Origin: Streptomyces rubradiris
GTDB taxonomy: Bacteria; Actinomycetota; Actinomycetes; Streptomycetales; Streptomycetaceae
DNA length: 64,000 nt
Direction: 5' to 3'
Assembly (NCBI RefSeq): GCF_016860525.1
Contig: NZ_BNEA01000001.1
Coordinates: 868,001-932,000 of the forward strand
Shown here: positions 50,431 to 63,999 of the stretch, one piece after another
Layout of the letters: the number at the start of each line of letters is the position of its first letter
How positions within the stretch are numbered: position 1 is the stretch's first letter
Program-made: the position numbers and the translations under genes
The notes under the pieces: generated by a model
What the model saw: only the letters and a program-made list of their open reading frames with translations
What the model was told of the DNA's origin: nothing
Databases searched by the model: none

Positions 50431-50999
50431 CGAAGTGTCCCTCCTCGGATGGGCGGGCCGGCGCTCCGGCCGCCAGGCTCCCGGTCAGGGGGGATGATGC
50501 CCAGCCGAAGCGATCGATAACGTCCTGTCCCGGCCCGCCGCCGGTTACTCTGTCGGAATGTTCCCGGCGGCACATTCACGAGGCATGCCGCAGGGTGCAC
50601 CCTCGGGTGCCCCGAACTCCTCGTGAAAAACGCCGACGACATCCGGCCGACCGCTACCGATGCGTAATGCGAGGTCAGCGGTGACCGGCCGGCCCGGAAA
50701 CCGGGATGAGTTCGGCAAATCGACGACCTAATTCATTCTTGCCTCCGGAACCGAAGTCGGATAGCCGAAACATCGGCCGAACAAACGTCGTATAAACTTC
50801 GTGCGCACGGCAGAGGTGGCACCCTCGGTCCTGGTTGCCGAGGCGTTACCGCCGTCCCGGTTGACGGGGGGCGGGCCGAGCCACACCCTCGTTCACACCC
50901 GACCCGGGCCCCACCTCTCCGGCCTTCCGTGAGCAGACAGCGCCGTCCGCCCCACCCCCTCCTCGCGCCGCCGCGCCTGTCGAATGAGAGGCGACCCAC
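50431..50999. other. intergenic region without recognisable gene
   Basis: Divergent 569-bp region between the GCS2-like gene and the gene at 51000. Includes lower-GC stretches (50620-50800) suitable for promoters in both directions. No known riboswitch or small RNA was recognised. Confidence 0.5.
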
Positions 51000-51602
51000 A
51001 TGCCGCTGCACCTTCCCCCTGCCCCCGCGCCCGCCCTGCGCTCCGTCCTCACCGCCCTCGGCTCTCCCACCGCGGTCCGTGAGGCGCGCACCCCTTCCCT
51101 GCGCGCCGCGCAGGGGCCCGCGACCCCCGAACTCCCGTTGCCGGTCCATGTGTGGGACCGCATCTCCGAACAAGGCCTGTCCGCGACCCGGCTGGCCGGC
51201 TGGCGCTTCCTGATCCGGTGCGGCGATCGCGCGGTGGCCGCGGCCGACACCATGCTCACCCCCGACGGCTGGGCCTTCTCGCACTTCTTCGAAGGCCCGT
51301 ACATCGCCTCCACCGAACGCGCCCTGAAGCAGGCCGATGCGCTCCAACTCCCGTACCAGCCGAGACTGTTGTCCGTTCCCGGCCTGTACATGCTCACCCT
51401 GTGGCTGCACGGCGACCACTCCGGCGACGGCACCGAGGGCCATCCGGCCGCCACCGATCTGCTCGTCCCGCTGGCCCCGGCCCCGCCCGGCATTCCGGCC
51501 CACCGTCCCTTCCGTGTCGCCGAGTTGCTTCCGGTCCTGACCCAGCGGGCGACTCCTCTCCCGCTGCTCGGCCCGACCGCGCTCGGCTCACCCGCCGCCT
51601 GA
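51000..51602 (+). CDS. conserved Streptomyces protein of unknown function
   Basis: 200 residues, ATG 51000 behind GAGAGGCGACCCAC. An Ala/Pro-rich N-terminus leads to a globular region: VWDRISEQGLSATRLAGWRFLIRCG, AADTMLTPDGWAFSHFFEGPYIAST, ALKQADALQLPYQPRLLSVPGLYMLTLWLHGD and AELLPVLTQRATPLPLL. No catalytic motif. It ends at a perfect terminator 13 bp downstream. Confidence 0.7.
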   Translation: MPLHLPPAPAPALRSVLTALGSPTAVREARTPSLRAAQGPATPELPLPVHVWDRISEQGLSATRLAGWRFLIRCGDRAVAAADTMLTPDGWAFSHFFEGPYIASTERALKQADALQLPYQPRLLSVPGLYMLTLWLHGDHSGDGTEGHPAATDLLVPLAPAPPGIPAHRPFRVAELLPVLTQRATPLPLLGPTALGSPAA

Positions 51603-51614
51603 CCGACACCCGCC

Positions 51615-51646
51615 TACCCCGCTTCCCGCCCGGGAAGCGGGGTAGA
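51615..51646. terminator. perfect 15-bp hairpin terminator
   Basis: CTACCCCGCTTCCCG and CGGGAAGCGGGGTAG, separated by two C, form a very stable stem 12 bp after the preceding stop. It is followed by degenerate 24-bp repeats (51657-51716, GGAGCCC/TGG...GCGGCCGTG). Confidence 0.88.
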
Positions 51647-51920
51647 GCTGTTTCCGGAGCCCGGCCGCGGCCGTGCCCGGAGCCCTGGTGCGGCCGTGGC
51701 CAGAGCCCGGGTGCGGGCGCTCCGGGCATCCCCGCCGACGTGAACTAGTCCCTTCCGGCCACTGCAAACCACCCGAAGTGACCGTGGGGTTGGGCTGAAC
51801 CGCCCGCGCGGGTGACGCGTCATGAACCTGTGAGAAGCGGTGGTGGGAAAACCCTGCGGAATGAGACGCAGGAGAGAACACTGGATGTACAGACCGACTC
51901 TTTCATCACGGGGGACGGAC

Positions 51921-52157
51921 ATGATCACGACAGAGCGAAAGATCCCGCCCATGTGCCAGCACCAGCCGCCGTGCCCGCCAGCCGAATCCGCCGACCGGGA
52001 GTCCGCCCGCCTCGTGGCGCACCACCCGGAGCAGGGCTGGAGCCTGCTGTGCAACGGCGTCCTGCTCTTCGAGGACACCGGTGAGCTGCTGCCCGACGGC
52101 CGCATCATCGCCCCGCACCGCCCGCTCGGAGCGGAGCAGGTGATGACCGCCGCCTGA
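51921..52157 (+). CDS. DUF5999-family protein
   Basis: 78 residues from ATG 51921 (GGGGGACGGAC); a later start at 51951 would give MCQHQPPCP. Cys-Pro-rich N-terminus CQHQPPCPPAESADRESA, then ARLVAHHPEQGWSLLCNGVLLFEDTGELLPDGRIIAPHRPL, which is the whole DUF5999 core. The family is restricted to Streptomyces and relatives. Function unknown. Confidence 0.8.
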   Translation: MITTERKIPPMCQHQPPCPPAESADRESARLVAHHPEQGWSLLCNGVLLFEDTGELLPDGRIIAPHRPLGAEQVMTAA

Positions 52158-52515
52158 GCAGGCACGGCAACCCAGGGGCCGGCCGCACACACCCGTGCGC
52201 ACCGGCCCCGACGCATGCCGGGACACTCCTCGCGGGAGCCCCGGCGCCGTCCGGCTGGCCGGAGCCCCGGTCCGGGGATGGGTTGGAGACAACGGGCCTC
52301 AGCAGGCGGGCACCCCGCTCGTGCCGCACCGGGTCCCAGCCCAGGTGCCTTCGGGCCCGCCCTGAGCCGGACCGGTGTCATGTTCGACCGCGCGCGTCCG
52401 GGGCCGAGCCGCGCCGGGCCCCGGCGATACGGACCCGTCAAGAAAGGCCGTCCGGCCGTCAGGGCGCCGTCAACGCAGGGCACTGCGGGCCGCCCGCGGG
52501 TCTACCGTTTTCCCC

Positions 52516-53073
52516 ATGGAGCACCGCGACGACACCCGCCCCCTGGCGATCGGCCGGCACCTGTCCGGCACCGCTGCCGTGGCGTACGACCGCGACTGGG
52601 CCGGGGAGGTACGCGGCGCGGTCCGCTACGCCACCGCGCTGCTCGGGCTGTCGCTGTGTCTGGACGGGGCGGCCGGCTCGCTGACCTGGTGGCGCGGTGT
52701 CCTGTGGCTGGTGACGGCCCTGCTGCTGTTCCTCGTCCTGTACCCGGCGCGCGTGTCGGCCGGCCAGGGCTGGCTGGCCTCCCGCCGCCTGGGGCGCACC
52801 CGCCGGGTCCGTACGGATCTGCTGATCGCGGTACGCCCGCTGGACGGCGTCAGCCGCCGGCTGGTGCTGCGCGACGCCCTGGGCCACCGGGTCGAGATCG
52901 ACCCCGAGGTACTGGTCCGCAACCCGGACCTGTGGTACCGGCTCGACGAGGGTGCCCGGCGCGCCGAGACCGCCGGCATCCTGCTGACCGGTACGACCGC
53001 CCTGCACACCCTCGCCCGCCGTGTGAACCGCGAGACCGCGCTGGGTGTGTTCCGCGCGTCGGGCATGGAGTAG
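52516..53073 (+). CDS. membrane-associated hypothetical protein
   Basis: 185 residues, ATG 52516. Two hydrophobic segments (about 45-57 and 62-83, with SLTWWRGVLWLVTALLLFLV) form a hairpin membrane anchor. The rest, RRVRTDLLIAVRPLDGVSRRLVLRDALGHRVEIDPEVLVRNPDLWYRLDEGARRA, is a soluble beta/alpha domain seen in many Streptomyces membrane proteins. No catalytic motif. It has no close operon partner. Confidence 0.7.
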   Translation: MEHRDDTRPLAIGRHLSGTAAVAYDRDWAGEVRGAVRYATALLGLSLCLDGAAGSLTWWRGVLWLVTALLLFLVLYPARVSAGQGWLASRRLGRTRRVRTDLLIAVRPLDGVSRRLVLRDALGHRVEIDPEVLVRNPDLWYRLDEGARRAETAGILLTGTTALHTLARRVNRETALGVFRASGME

Positions 53074-53643
53074 CGGCTTCCGGTCCGGGCAGCGGCGGCT
53101 GCGGGCATCGCGGGCCTGGCGCCCATCGGCCTCCAGAACCACGGGAACCTCAAACACCACAGGACTGGAGAGCCCGCTCCGGTGACGGTGGTGCGTGCCA
53201 TGGCCCCGCCCGCACCGACGGCCGTCCGGATGCCGTAGGCCCGGCCGCCCGCTCCGGCAACGGTCCGGATGCCATACCCCACGCCGCATGACACCGACCA
53301 GCCTCACCCACCAGGCGCGCCCCGGCCCCCGTAGGCCATGACACCCGGCGCGCCCCAGCCCGCGTACGCCCCTCGTACACCCTTCGTACGCCATGACACT
53401 CGGTGGCCGTCGCCCAGTCGCCTCGGGCGGCCCCGGCCTCAGGTCACCCACTCGGCGCCGGCTCGGGCGTACCGGCCCCGGCCTCCCCTTCTTCATGCGC
53501 CCCGGCGTTCGCGGGCCATTCTTAACGCAAGCTTGACGCCGTCGGCCCGACGATCCGCAGGCCCGAACGTCACTCTCTGCATACGCTGGTGCCGCCGTCC
53601 GGGTAATGGCCGGAAAGAGCCGCCGTACGTCAGGAGCACAGCG
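53074..53643. other. intergenic region with degenerate repeats
   Basis: 570 bp. Includes two copies of GTCCGGATGCC(A/G)TA in 25-55-bp units (53224-53275) and CC(G/C)TA(G/C)GCCATGACAC near 53329 and 53383. No supported gene; presumably holds the permease promoter at its right end (AAGCTTGAC near 53526). Confidence 0.5.
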
Positions 53644-55596
53644 ATGGCCACGACCGAACGCCCTCCCAGTACCGGCCGCCTGCGCGCCTGGATGCTGGAG
53701 GGGCTGTCCGACCTGGCCAAGCAGCATCCGGGCCCGCACGCCGAGCCGGAGCCCGCCCACAAGGGCCAGCGCTGGTGGCGGGTGATGTGTCTGACCGGCG
53801 TCGACTACTTCTCCACCCTCGGTTACCAGCCGGGCATCGCGGCCCTGGCGGCCGGCCTGCTGTCCCCGGTGGCCACCATCGTGCTGGTCGTCGTCACGCT
53901 GGCCGGCGCCCTGCCGGTCTACCGGCGCGTGGCCGAGGAGAGCCCGCGCGGCGAGGGGTCCATCGCGATGCTGGAGCGGCTGCTCTCCTTCTGGAAGGGC
54001 AAGCTGTTCGTCCTCACCCTGCTGGGCTTCGCGGCGACCGACTTCCTGATCACCATCACGCTCTCGGCCGCCGACGCCTCCACCCACCTGGTGGAGAACC
54101 CGCATCTGACGCAAGCCCTCCAGGGCAAGCAGATGCTGATCACCCTGTTCCTGGTGGCGCTGCTCGGCGCGGTGTTCCTCAAGGGCTTCCTGGAGGCCAT
54201 CGGCGTCGCCGTCGCCCTGGTCGGCGTCTATCTCCTGCTCAACCTCGTCGTCGTGATCACCGGCCTGTGGCACGTCGTCACCGCCGGGCATGTGATCACC
54301 GACTGGAGCGGTGCCCTGACCGAGGAGCACGGCAACGTCTTCGTGATGATCGGCGTGGCGCTGATCGTCTTCCCGAAACTCGCCCTCGGCCTGTCCGGCT
54401 TCGAGACCGGCGTCGCCGTCATGCCGCACGTCCAGGGCGACCCGGGTGACACCGACGAGCGGCCGGCCGGCCGGATCCGGGACACCAAGAAGCTGCTGAC
54501 CACCGCCGCGCTGGTGATGAGCTGCTTCCTGATCACCACCAGCTTCATCACGACGCTGCTCATCCCGGAGCGGGAGTTCAAGCCGGGCGGCGACGCCAAC
54601 GGCCGCGCGCTCGCCTATCTCGCGCACGAGTACCTCGGCAACGCCTTCGGCACGGTGTACGACGTCTCGACGATCGCCATCCTGTGGTTCGCGGGCGCCT
54701 CCGCCATGGCCGGACTGCTCAACCTGATGCCGCGCTACCTGCCCCGCTACGGCATGGCCCCGCACTGGGCCCGGGCGGTACGCCCGATGGTCGTCGTCTT
54801 CACCCTGGTCGCCTTCCTGGTGACGTGGATCTTCGACGCCAACGTCGACAAGCAGGGCGGCGCCTACGCCACCGGTGTGCTGGTGCTGATCAGCTCCGCC
54901 GCGATCGCGGTGACCATCGCCGCGCGCAAGGCGGGCCAGCGCGGCTGGACCCTGGCGTTCGGGGCGATCTCGGCGGTGTTCCTCTACACGACCGTGGTGA
55001 ACGTCATCGAGCGTCCGGACGGTGTGAAGATCGGTGCCTGCTTCATCGTCGGGATCATGCTGATATCGCTGCTGTCCCGGCTGGCCCGCGCCTTCGAGCT
55101 GCGCGTGACCCACGTGACGCTCGACCCGATGGCGGAGCGGTTCGTCCGGGACATGGCCCACCGGCGCATCCGTTTCATCGCCAACAAGCCGGGGCGGCGG
55201 GACCAGGCCGAGTACCGGGACAAGGCCGAGCAGATCAGGGCCGACAACGACATGCCGGAGCAGGAGGACTTCGTCTTCGTCGAGGTCACGGTCACCGACC
55301 CGTCCGAGTTCGAGGCGGGGCTGGCCGTGCGCGGCGAGGTGCTGCACGACCGCTACCGGGTGCTGACGCTGGAGTCCTCCTCCATCCCGAACGCCCTCGC
55401 CGCGCTGCTGCTGCACGTCCGGGACGCCACGGGCCGCACCCCGCACATCTACTTCGAGTGGACCGAGGGCAATCCGTTCGCCAACTTCCTCCGTTTCTTC
55501 CTCTTCGGCCAGGGCGAGGTCGCCCCGGTCACCCGTGAGGTGCTGCGCGTGGCGGAACCGGACCGGGAACGCCGCCCGCGGGTACACACCGGCTGA
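53644..55596 (+). CDS. APC-superfamily amino-acid/potassium permease with C-terminal cytosolic domain
   Basis: 650 residues, ATG 53644. Ten to twelve membrane helices occupy about 40-470; the first contains [21 protein letters not shown], and [22 protein letters not shown] closes the first half. The last 180 residues are soluble: [22 protein letters not shown], then [21 protein letters not shown] and [28 protein letters not shown]. The architecture matches actinobacterial APC permeases of the KUP- or amino-acid type with a large C-terminal regulatory domain. Substrate is unknown. Confidence 0.8.
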   Translation: MATTERPPSTGRLRAWMLEGLSDLAKQHPGPHAEPEPAHKGQRWWRVMCLTGVDYFSTLGYQPGIAALAAGLLSPVATIVLVVVTLAGALPVYRRVAEESPRGEGSIAMLERLLSFWKGKLFVLTLLGFAATDFLITITLSAADASTHLVENPHLTQALQGKQMLITLFLVALLGAVFLKGFLEAIGVAVALVGVYLLLNLVVVITGLWHVVTAGHVITDWSGALTEEHGNVFVMIGVALIVFPKLALGLSGFETGVAVMPHVQGDPGDTDERPAGRIRDTKKLLTTAALVMSCFLITTSFITTLLIPEREFKPGGDANGRALAYLAHEYLGNAFGTVYDVSTIAILWFAGASAMAGLLNLMPRYLPRYGMAPHWARAVRPMVVVFTLVAFLVTWIFDANVDKQGGAYATGVLVLISSAAIAVTIAARKAGQRGWTLAFGAISAVFLYTTVVNVIERPDGVKIGACFIVGIMLISLLSRLARAFELRVTHVTLDPMAERFVRDMAHRRIRFIANKPGRRDQAEYRDKAEQIRADNDMPEQEDFVFVEVTVTDPSEFEAGLAVRGEVLHDRYRVLTLESSSIPNALAALLLHVRDATGRTPHIYFEWTEGNPFANFLRFFLFGQGEVAPVTREVLRVAEPDRERRPRVHTG

Positions 55597-55708
55597 GTCG
55601 GCCATCGGGCCCGCACGGCATGCCCCCCGGCATCCGCTATATCGCGTTATACCCCTGCGGTCGGCCCCGAACACACGCTTCCCGGCGCTTGCCCCTATCG
55701 TGACCGGC

Positions 55709-56104
55709 ATGCAGTCCTACACGATCGGCCAGGCCGCGCGGCTGCTCGGCGTCAGCCCCGACACCGCCCGCCGCTGGGCCGACGCCGGCCGGGTGGCCAC
55801 CCACCGCGACGAGTCCGGGCGCCGGCTCATCGACGGCAGGGACCTCGCCGCGTTCTCCGTCGAACTCGCCAAGGGTGACAGCGGCGAGGAAGAGGCCTCG
55901 TACACCTCCGTCCGCAACGCCTTCCCCGGCATCGTCACCGCGATCAAGCTCGGCGACGTCGCCGCCCAGGTGGAGATCCAGGCGGGCCCGCACCGGCTGG
56001 TCTCGCTGCTGACCCGGGAAGCCGTGGAGGAACTGGGCCTGGAGGTCGGCATGGAGGCCACCGCGCGCGTGAAGTCGACGAACGTGCACATCGACCGCGT
56101 CTGA
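55709..56104 (+). CDS. HTH-TOBE regulator (ModE-like molybdate-responsive)
   Basis: 131 residues. The N-terminal excisionase/MerR-like helix-turn-helix SYTIGQAARLLGVSPDTARRWADAGRVATHRDESGRRL (residues 3-40) is fused to one TOBE domain: SYTSVRNAFPGIVTAIKLGDVAAQVEIQAGPHRLVSLLT (about 65-103), ending ATARVKSTNVHI. TOBE domains bind molybdate/tungstate. It lies 5' of modABC in the same orientation, with about 220 bp between, and most likely represses or activates them by metal availability. Different from classical ModE, which has a longer winged helix. Confidence 0.88.
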   Translation: MQSYTIGQAARLLGVSPDTARRWADAGRVATHRDESGRRLIDGRDLAAFSVELAKGDSGEEEASYTSVRNAFPGIVTAIKLGDVAAQVEIQAGPHRLVSLLTREAVEELGLEVGMEATARVKSTNVHIDRV

Positions 56105-56326
56105 CCGGCCCGAGCACCGGGGCCACTCCCCTGCCACCACCGCCCCGGCCACGCCGCCGACACCCACGCCGTACGAACGCACATGCAAGCTACAAACCCC
56201 GTACTCCCGGCTCATGCGAAGCGACAGGAGACTTCTGCCTCGTAGATGCGGCAGTATCATCGCCGCACGGCCGATCAACGGACGTGCCAGGGCGCGACCG
56301 TTGTCCAAGAACCGAGGAGTCGATCC

Positions 56327-57160
56327 GTGATGACCCGTTCCGTGCGCCGGACCCGGCGGATGCTGCGACTGGCCGGTGCCGGAGCCGCCGCCGCGCTGGC
56401 CCTGAGCGCCTGTTCCTCCTCATCGGACTCATCGGACTCGTCCGGGGAGTCCGGCTCCACGGGCGCGTCGGCTTCCCCGAAGCTGTCCGGCACGGTCACC
56501 GTGTTCGCCGCCGCCTCCCTGAAGGAGGGCTTCACGACCCTGGGCGAGGAGTTCGAGCACCGGCACCCCGGGACCAAGGTCAGCTTCAGCTTCGGCGGCA
56601 GCGACACCCTTGCCGCGAGCATCACCGGCGGCGCCCCCGCCGACGTCTTCGCCGCCGCCAGCGCCAAGACGATGAAGACCGTGACGGACGCGGGAGCGGC
56701 GTCCGGCACCCCGGTCACCTTCGTGCGCAACCAGCTGGAGATCGCCACCCGGCCGGGCAACCCCGCGAAGGTGTCCTCCCTGAAGGACCTCACCAAGTCC
56801 GGGCTGAAGGTCGTCCTGTGCGACAAGACCGTGCCCTGCGGCTCCGCCGCGCGCAAGGCCCTGGACGCCGCCAAGGTCAAGCTCACCCCGGTCTCCTACG
56901 AGCAGGACGTCAAGAGCGCCCTGAACAAGGTGGAACTGGACGAGGCGGACGCCGCGGTCGTCTACAAGACCGATGTGAAGGCCGCGAAGGGCAAGGTGCA
57001 GGGCGTGGAGTTCCCCGAGTCCGCCGGCGCCGTCAACGACTACCCGATCACCGTGCTGAAGAACGGGCGGAACGCCGAGGCGGCCCAGGCGTTCATCGCC
57101 CTCGTGCGGTCCGCCGACGGCCAGAAGGTGCTGGGCGAGGCCGGGTTCCTCAAGCCGTGA
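56327..57160 (+). CDS. modA: molybdate ABC transporter, substrate-binding lipoprotein
   Basis: 277 residues from GTG 56327 (GAGGAGTCGATCC). Signal peptide with lipobox LSAC (about 25-28) and a Ser/Asp-rich linker. The ModA core reads VTVFAAASLKEGFTTLGEEFE, FSFGGSDTLAASITGGAPADVFAAAS, FVRNQLEIATRPG and AAVVYKTDVKAAKGKV, with the ligand-binding Ser and Ala. The mature protein is a membrane-anchored receptor for molybdate or tungstate. GTGA links it to modB. Operon modABC. Confidence 0.95.
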   Translation: MMTRSVRRTRRMLRLAGAGAAAALALSACSSSSDSSDSSGESGSTGASASPKLSGTVTVFAAASLKEGFTTLGEEFEHRHPGTKVSFSFGGSDTLAASITGGAPADVFAAASAKTMKTVTDAGAASGTPVTFVRNQLEIATRPGNPAKVSSLKDLTKSGLKVVLCDKTVPCGSAARKALDAAKVKLTPVSYEQDVKSALNKVELDEADAAVVYKTDVKAAKGKVQGVEFPESAGAVNDYPITVLKNGRNAEAAQAFIALVRSADGQKVLGEAGFLKP

Positions 57161-58013
57161 CCTCGCCCGACAAGCCCGGCGTCGCGGCCGGCCGCCGCAC
57201 GGGCCGGCCGCGACGCCGCCGCGCCGGCGCGGGGGGCCGCCGCGGGGTGCCGTTGCCGCTGCTGCTGCCGGGCCTGCTGGCGCTGGCGTTCCTGCTGCTG
57301 CCGCTGCTCGCGCTGCTCGTCCGCGCGCCCTGGCGCTCCTTGCCGGATCAGCTGGGCAGCACCGAGGTGTGGCAGGCGCTCCAGCTGTCGCTGATCAGTG
57401 CCACCGCGGCGACCGCCGTGAGCCTCGTCCTCGGCGTGCCGCTGGCCTGGCTGCTGGCCCGTACGGACTTCCCCGGCCGTGGCCTGGTACGGGCCCTGGT
57501 CACCCTGCCGCTGGTGCTGCCGCCGGTCGTCGGCGGTGTGGCGCTGCTGCTGGCCCTGGGCCGCAACGGGGTCGTCGGGCGGTGGCTGGACGCGTGGTTC
57601 GGGGTCACGCTGCCGTTCACCACCACCGGGGTCGTGATCGCGGAGGCGTTCGTGGCGATGCCGTTCCTGGTGATCAGCGTCGAGGGCACCCTGCGCGCCG
57701 CCGACCCGCGCTACGAGGAGGCGGCCACCACGCTCGGCGCGTCCCGCTTCACCGCGTTCCGCCGGGTCACGCTGCCGCTGATCGCGCCCGGCATCGCGGC
57801 CGGCGCGGTGCTGGCCTGGGCGCGGGCGCTCGGCGAGTTCGGCGCGACGATCACCTTCGCGGGCAACTTCCCCGGCCGCACGCAGACCATGCCCCTCTCG
57901 GTCTACCTCGCCCTCCAGAACGACCCGGAGGCCGCCATCGCCCTCAGCCTCGTGCTGCTCACCGTGTCGATCGCGGTCCTGGCAGCCCTCAGGGACCGCT
58001 GGATGACAACCCC

Positions 58014-58017
<4 letters not shown>
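57157..58017 (+). CDS. modB: molybdate ABC transporter permease
   Basis: 286 residues from GTG 57157, overlapping modA stop (GTGA). Six membrane helices; the permease EAA loop is VEGTLRAADPRYEEAATTLGASRFTAFRRVTLPLIAPGI (about 180-218), and LGEFGATITFAGNFPGRTQTMPL is the characteristic ModB/CysT C-terminal motif. ATGA overlap with modC. It forms the membrane channel for the ModC ATPase. Confidence 0.95.
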
Positions 58018-59168
<1,151 letters not shown>

Positions 59169-59196
59169 CCGGACCCGCGCCCTACGGTGGGTGCCC

Positions 59197-59616
59197 ATGA
59201 CCCTGAGCATCCGCAACCAGCTGCCCGGCACCGTCACCGAGGTCCACGCAGGCCAGGTCATGGCCACCGTCGAGGTCCGGCTGGACGGCGGCCCGCACCT
59301 GCTGGCCGCCATCACCCTGGAGGCCGCCGAGCAGCTCTCCCTCGCGCCCGGCCGGCCCGTGCACGCCCTGGTCAAGTCCACCGAGGTCGCCCTCGCCGCA
59401 CGCCAGGCCGAGGGGCTGTCCATCCGCAACCGGTTCCCCGGCACCGTCACCGAGGTCCGCCCGGGCGAGGTCATGGCCTCCGTGAAGATCGCCACGGCCG
59501 TCGGCGAACTCACCGCCGTCATCACCACGGACGCGGTCGCCGACCTCGGCCTCTTCGTGGGCTCGGAGGTCATCGCCCTGATCAAGGCGACCGAGGTCGC
59601 ACTGTCGGCCCCTTAG
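59197..59616 (+). CDS. molybdenum-pterin-binding protein with two TOBE domains (Mop-like)
   Basis: 139 residues made almost entirely of two tandem TOBE/Mop domains: LSIRNQLPGTVTEVHAGQVMATVEVRLDGG (residues 3-32) with TLEAAEQLSLAPGRPVHALVKSTEVAL, and SIRNRFPGTVTEVRPGEVMASVKIATAVG (70-98) with IALIKATEVAL. Such proteins store or sense molybdate in the cytoplasm. ATG 59197 lies 28 bp after modC and the gene ends at a strong terminator. It completes the molybdate locus. Confidence 0.92.
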   Translation: MTLSIRNQLPGTVTEVHAGQVMATVEVRLDGGPHLLAAITLEAAEQLSLAPGRPVHALVKSTEVALAARQAEGLSIRNRFPGTVTEVRPGEVMASVKIATAVGELTAVITTDAVADLGLFVGSEVIALIKATEVALSAP

Positions 59617-59636
59617 ACATCGTTTCAGCGGCGGAA

Positions 59637-59678
59637 GAGGCCCCGCCCGGTGGAACCTGGCGTTCCGGGCGGGGCCTC
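59637..59678. terminator. strong hairpin terminator, bidirectional
   Basis: GAGGCCCCGCCCGG and CCGGGCGGGGCCTC (14 bp, perfect) around a 14-base loop, placed 20 bp after the Mop gene and 16 bp before the gcvP stop on the opposite strand. It likely stops transcription of both convergent genes. Confidence 0.88.
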
Positions 59679-59694
59679 TCAAGCAGCGGTTCGC

Positions 59695-62580
<2,886 letters not shown>

Positions 62581-62643
62581 TGCGGAGGCCTCCTGGTCTG
62601 ACGCGACCTGCGAGGGGCACCCCGGCGCGGGTACCCCGACGGC

Positions 62644-62842
62644 CTCCCCCTCTGTCATCTGCACCTGAGAGCTTCACCGGACGCCCGCGGGCGCCGGCTT
62701 TCACCGTCGGTGAGGGCAGGAGCCGTCGACGCCCGCCCTGCTTTCCAGAGTGACCTCGTCCGTGCGGTACGTGAGCCTGAGAGATTCCGGGGAGGAGTTG
62801 CTCCTTCGGCGCCCCCGAGGTGGTCGGAGGACTCTCCCGCGC
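62644..62842 (-). promoter_or_regulatory. tandem glycine riboswitch upstream of gcvP
   Basis: Two aptamers on the minus strand in the gcvP leader. The first runs about 62842-62758, from GCGGGAGAGTCC to CGGAATCTCTCAGGCTCACG. The second runs about 62756-62650, with GGTGAAGCTCTCAGGTGC and ACAGAGGGGGAG. Each has the conserved purine-rich core and the A-CTCTCAGG-type P3 loop of the gcvT class. Spacing of 10-12 nt between aptamers supports cooperative glycine binding. It probably turns on gcvP when glycine is abundant. Confidence 0.92.
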
Positions 62843-62968
62843 GGGGTCAGCAGCCGCTGTCAGCCTACCAGCGAGGTCAATGGGGCAGCCTTCGAGTGGC
62901 CGCCTCCTCCAATGTGCTCTTTCGTAGTGCTTACGGATGAGTTGCGACCACGTGGAGGGAGAGGGACC

Positions 62969-63340
62969 GTGCAGACCGACATCGATCCGCGCAGCCTGAT
63001 CGGCCGCAAGGCGTTCGACCGCAAGGGCACCAAGATCGGCACCATCGACGAGGTGTACCTGGACGACGCGACCGGCGTGCCCGAGTGGGCGGCCATACGC
63101 ACCGGCCTGTTCTCCCGGGACGCCTTCGTGCCCCTGGAACCCAGCGAACTCGTCGACGGCACCCTGCGCGTCCCCTACGACCGCGCCCTGATCAAGGACG
63201 CCCCCGGCTTCGGCGTGGGCCGCCACCTCTCTCCCGAGCAGGAACTCCAGCTCTACCACCACTACGGTCTCGACACGGCCTCCCCTCCCCCGCTCCCGGA
63301 CCACGACTTCGGCAGACTGGCGGGCTCGGAGGAAACCTGA
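62969..63340 (+). CDS. PRC-barrel domain protein
   Basis: 123 residues from GTG 62969 with GGAGGGAGAGGGACC in front. The PRC-barrel occupies residues about 7-75: SLIGRKAFDRKGTKIGTIDEVYLDD, EWAAIRTGLFSRDAFVPLEP and VPYDRALIKDAPGF. A short C-terminal tail (HHYGLDTASPPPLPDHDF) follows. PRC barrels bind RNA or protein partners, for example in 16S rRNA processing or photosystem assembly; this standalone form is frequent in Streptomyces. It overlaps the convergent dinB frame by 79 bp. Confidence 0.88.
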   Translation: MQTDIDPRSLIGRKAFDRKGTKIGTIDEVYLDDATGVPEWAAIRTGLFSRDAFVPLEPSELVDGTLRVPYDRALIKDAPGFGVGRHLSPEQELQLYHHYGLDTASPPPLPDHDFGRLAGSEET

Positions 63341-63999
63341 CCCCCCGGCCCCTCCCACCCACGCCCCTCCTCCCTATCCCGAGCACCTTGCCGAGCCCGG
63401 TCCGCTCCCAGCACGGGGCGCCTCCCCCGATCACCGCTCTCTCCTGGGACGCGGCCCTTTTCGAGCGCACGGACGCCGTCAGGGGCACGGCCGTCCTCGG
63501 GGGCGGGGGACTCGCCGAGGACCCGGACCCCATTCAGGGCAAGGGACTCGTCCTGCCCGCCGGAGTCTTCCCGGTCCCGGGACCCCTCCCGGCCCCGGGA
63601 CTCCTCCCGGCCCCGGCACTCTTCCGGGGTCCGGGGCGGAGCCCCGTGTCGGCCGCTGTCGGGCGGGGTCCCGGGACGGGCGGGCGGGTGGGAAAGGGCC
63701 GCGACCAACGGCAACGGATCCGCAGACGCCAGCGCGGGATCGTCGGCGAAAAACGTCCGCACACGCCCCGGTTCCGACTGAGGCGTCTCGAACCGTACCG
63801 TCACCCTCCCCAGCCCGCTCCCCTGCACCCAGCCGGGCCCGTACTCGGCGTGCCGCACATCCTGCCCGGCCCGCCAGTGCCGCTCCGCGGCTTCCGGCTG
63901 CTCCGCCTCCGCCTCGACGGCGGCCTCCTCCGGCTCCTCCACCACCCGCACCGGCATGGCCTGCGCGAACAGGTCCTCCTGGGTGTAGTCGGCGAGCCC
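63262..63999 (-). CDS. dinB: DNA polymerase IV (DinB), C-terminal part; 5' end outside window
   Basis: The visible part starts GLADYTQEDLFAQA and continues with GQDVRHAEYGPGWVQGSGLGRVTVRFETPQSE, VRTFFADDPALASADPLPLV, the C-terminal extension typical of Streptomyces DinB. The catalytic palm and little finger lie to the right, beyond the window. After about residue 90 the tail becomes an Arg/Glu/Ser/Gly repetitive run (RGREESRGREGSRDRED) and ends at 63262, antisense to the PRC-barrel gene. Normal homologues end much earlier, so the extended tail may result from a stop-codon loss. Translesion synthesis is the family's role. Confidence 0.7.
   Translation of the reverse strand, partial: GLADYTQEDLFAQAMPVRVVEEPEEAAVEAEAEQPEAAERHWRAGQDVRHAEYGPGWVQGSGLGRVTVRFETPQSEPGRVRTFFADDPALASADPLPLVAALSHPPARPGTPPDSGRHGAPPRTPEECRGREESRGREGSRDREDSGGQDESLALNGVRVLGESPAPEDGRAPDGVRALEKGRVPGESGDRGRRPVLGADRARQGARDREEGRGWEGPGGQVSSEPASLPKSWSGSGGGEAVSRP

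Noticed and set aside
50431..50999. c-di-AMP or other riboswitch upstream of the gene at 51000
   Set aside because: Some GC hairpins exist but conserved aptamer motifs were not seen.
52459..55710. 1083-codon minus-strand frame opposite the APC permease
   Set aside because: Antisense shadow; the plus strand has clear membrane helices and a ribosome site.
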